DNA of 64,000 nucleotides, taken from an uncultured Erythrobacter sp. GTDB taxonomy: Bacteria > Pseudomonadota > Alphaproteobacteria > Sphingomonadales > Sphingomonadaceae. A program made the translations under genes and the position numbers. Each line of letters opens with the position of its first letter. Within the stretch, counting starts at the first letter, position 1. The stretch is taken from contig CANKYK010000001.1 of the NCBI GenBank assembly GCA_947488155.1, positions 930,001-994,000 of the forward strand, written 5' to 3'. The notes beneath the pieces were generated by a model. That model was given only the letters and a program-made list of their open reading frames with translations, was not told where the DNA came from and searched no databases. Below are positions 62,606 to 64,000 of this stretch, in pieces.

Positions 62606-63481
62606 TTGCCATTTCAAACAGACAAAGACATCCAATGGTGGACAGATAAGTTTGTGGAAGCAATTGAAAACGAAGATTACAGTGATTTCATTGGAAATGC
62701 TGAACCTATGATCCCGAAAGAGGTCGCAAATGACACGGCATGTGACGATGAAGATCGCTCTAGCGAAAGTTGCAAACCCTGGAGAGATTGCAGCAAGACT
62801 TTCTCTTATCCAGGGCCGAGCGGGCGCGTTTACAGATACTACCCGCCGAGCCACCCCTATCCAAGTAATTTCCCCAAGCCAATGGGAACCGAGATTCGAG
62901 ACAACCTAACATTTTATTACATGAGTTTTGACGAGCATAGCTCCCTCACTACTCGGATATTCACAGGTACTGTCGGCGCACGTGGTTATGCTCAATCGAT
63001 CACAGATTGGATCAAGCGAGCTCGGCAAAACTCTTGGGTGGCGAGCGACGATATAGAAGAGCACAAATGGAAGGCACCGGGCAGATTGGCATTTTTTCTT
63101 GACGATCCGGCGTGGGCTTTGCTCGATCTTAATATCGGCGGCACAGTCTTTGGTAGCAACTCACTTCATTTTGCGCACGAAGAGGCACCGAAACTTGTTC
63201 TCGATAAAGAGGACCAACCAACGTCAAATGAATCCTTCTTCAATGCAAGAAACGAACAGGTTTTAGGAGGAAGTACGCATGAACGTTTTATTATAGTCGA
63301 CAACTACCACCTAACCCGTGACTGCGAAGAACCAACATGTGTTCGTCCTCGCAAGAAGAGCGACAAACCTGATAATTACAAATACGATTTGTATTACAGA
63401 GCTGCAGTTAGAGGAATTCTGCCTAAGGACAAGCGGCTTACGATCGTTATTGATCCCGGCGGTCGGAACACGGGACCATAA
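62606..63481 (+). CDS. Protein of unknown function next to the TIR gene
   Basis: 291 residues from a TTG preceded by GGGAG. There is no signal peptide or membrane segment. WWTDKFVEAIENEDYSDFIGNAEP is followed by SYPGPSGRVYRYYPPSHPYPSNFPKP and FTGTVGARGYAQSITDWIKRARQNSWVASDDIEEHKWKAPGRLAFFLDDPAWALLDLNIGG. It is likely cotranscribed with the flanking genes (22 and 6 bases gaps). No family recognised. Confidence 0.65.
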   Translation: MPFQTDKDIQWWTDKFVEAIENEDYSDFIGNAEPMIPKEVANDTACDDEDRSSESCKPWRDCSKTFSYPGPSGRVYRYYPPSHPYPSNFPKPMGTEIRDNLTFYYMSFDEHSSLTTRIFTGTVGARGYAQSITDWIKRARQNSWVASDDIEEHKWKAPGRLAFFLDDPAWALLDLNIGGTVFGSNSLHFAHEEAPKLVLDKEDQPTSNESFFNARNEQVLGGSTHERFIIVDNYHLTRDCEEPTCVRPRKKSDKPDNYKYDLYYRAAVRGILPKDKRLTIVIDPGGRNTGP

Positions 63482-63487
63482 AACTAG

Positions 63488-64000
63488 GTGAGTCACCACA
63501 TTCAAATCCTTCGTGTCGCCCGTGCTGGAAATCCAGCGCGGGCGTTGCGCTTGTTTAGTGAGCAGGGTCTCGACCAGCGCAATAACGATCCCAAGCTCCT
63601 GACCCTCCATGGCCGCCTGCTCAAGGAGCGCGCATTGCAATGCTCAGAAGGTAGGCGCAAGGCGCTGCTTCAAGATGCTTCAACAGCCTATCTGGCCGCG
63701 TTCGAGTGCGAGCCAGATACTTATCCGCTAATAAATGCAGCTGCACTCGGACTGCTAGCAGGCACCCCCGCTACCTCACGCAAGTATGCTCAACGCGTAC
63801 TGGATATGATTGAAGCGGACCCCAATGAGGGCGAAACCCCGTATTGGCGTGAGGCGACGCGGGCAGAGGCACTGCTACTGCTAGACCGGCCAGCCGCAGC
63901 GAAGAATGCGCTCGCCGCTGCAATTGAGATGCTTCCGCTGGCGCATGAGGACTTGGCAGCGACGATTGGTCAATTCGAAGCGATCATCGCAGCGCAGAAC
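63488..64000 (+). CDS. TPR/TRAFs-binding-domain-like protein, 3' end off the window
   Basis: Open from a GTG at 63488 to the window edge (171 codons), not in the ORF track. The sequence VSHHIQILRVARAGNPARALRLFSEQGLDQRNNDPKLLTLHGRLLKERALQCSEGRRKALLQDASTAYLAAFECEPDTYPLINAAALGLLAGTPATSRKYAQRVLDMIEADPNEGETPYWREATRAEALLLLDRPAAAKNALAAAIEM has the helical repeat and the TYPLINAAAL motif of DUF4071-type (TRAFs-binding) proteins often adjacent to TIR proteins. What follows it is outside the window. Confidence 0.7.
   Translation, partial: MSHHIQILRVARAGNPARALRLFSEQGLDQRNNDPKLLTLHGRLLKERALQCSEGRRKALLQDASTAYLAAFECEPDTYPLINAAALGLLAGTPATSRKYAQRVLDMIEADPNEGETPYWREATRAEALLLLDRPAAAKNALAAAIEMLPLAHEDLAATIGQFEAIIAAQN

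Noticed and set aside
1-64000. tRNA, rRNA, CRISPR array, insertion sequences
   Set aside because: I looked for tRNA T-loop sequences, regular direct repeats and transposase motifs and found none convincing.

Overview
The window looks like chromosome of a marine-type alphaproteobacterium, most probably Sphingomonadales (Erythrobacteraceae-like). This is an inference from moderately high GC, many ATGA/GTGA gene overlaps, sphingomonad-style intergenic palindromes, a gene-transfer-agent-type spike pair and an alphaproteobacterial lasso peptide locus. No rRNA, tRNA, CRISPR array, transposase or integrase was seen.

Region 1 (1-11.1 kb) is mostly housekeeping or accessory genes on the minus strand: a partial DUF4240 protein, a small membrane protein, a serine hydrolase, a TraB/GumN lipoprotein, an SdpI/ArsR-type pair, a palindrome-rich gap, a coupled DUF3604 / peptidyl-prolyl isomerase / HupE-UreJ-like trio, a MaoC hydratase and a CaiB/BaiF CoA-transferase.

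Region 2 (11.2-28.7 kb) is an exopolysaccharide locus. It has PssD/PssE-like glycosyltransferase halves, Wza export lipoprotein, a Wzc-like tyrosine autokinase, several glycosyltransferases, an O-antigen ligase/polymerase, a Wzx-type flippase, a sulfotransferase and the dTDP-rhamnose genes rmlA-C-D-B. The predicted product is a rhamnose-containing, possibly sulfated polysaccharide. A homologue pair of the GTA head-spike base and beta-helix spike sits inside it.

Region 3 (28.9-37.6 kb) is a lasso-peptide cluster inserted between polysaccharide genes. The 42-residue precursor has a leader with the Y-P-L-G-T pattern and a methionine-rich core GSATMMMDGMIMMAMN, which predicts a Gly1-Asp8 ring. 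Around it lie the cyclase (lacking the Cys of the glutaminase), a PqqD-type recognition element, a transglutaminase-like leader peptidase, an ABC exporter and four candidate tailoring enzymes: HPr-kinase-like, nucleotidyltransferase, PRMT-like methyltransferase and a 2OG-Fe(II) oxygenase.

Region 4 (37.7-52.8 kb) returns to envelope/polysaccharide genes: a second O-antigen ligase, a sterol-desaturase-family hydroxylase, rhodanese, a fused GT-C/GT2 glycosyltransferase, DUF547, a TIGR04282-type transferase, a radical SAM enzyme, another flippase, a beta-propeller lipoprotein and two acetyltransferase-like proteins.

Region 5 (53.2-64 kb) looks like a defence/signalling island with codon use unlike its neighbours. 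An XRE regulator precedes a tightly overlapping three-gene operon: a 901-residue protein with a PUA/EVE-like N-terminus, an Hsp90/MORC-type ATPase and a histidine-kinase-like module; a receiver-like protein with an apparent N-terminal frameshift; and a cytosine-5 DNA methyltransferase. No nuclease is evident. This is the best candidate for an undescribed system. It is followed by a lipoprotein/coiled-coil pair and a TIR-TM-TPR protein with two further genes, the last running off the window.
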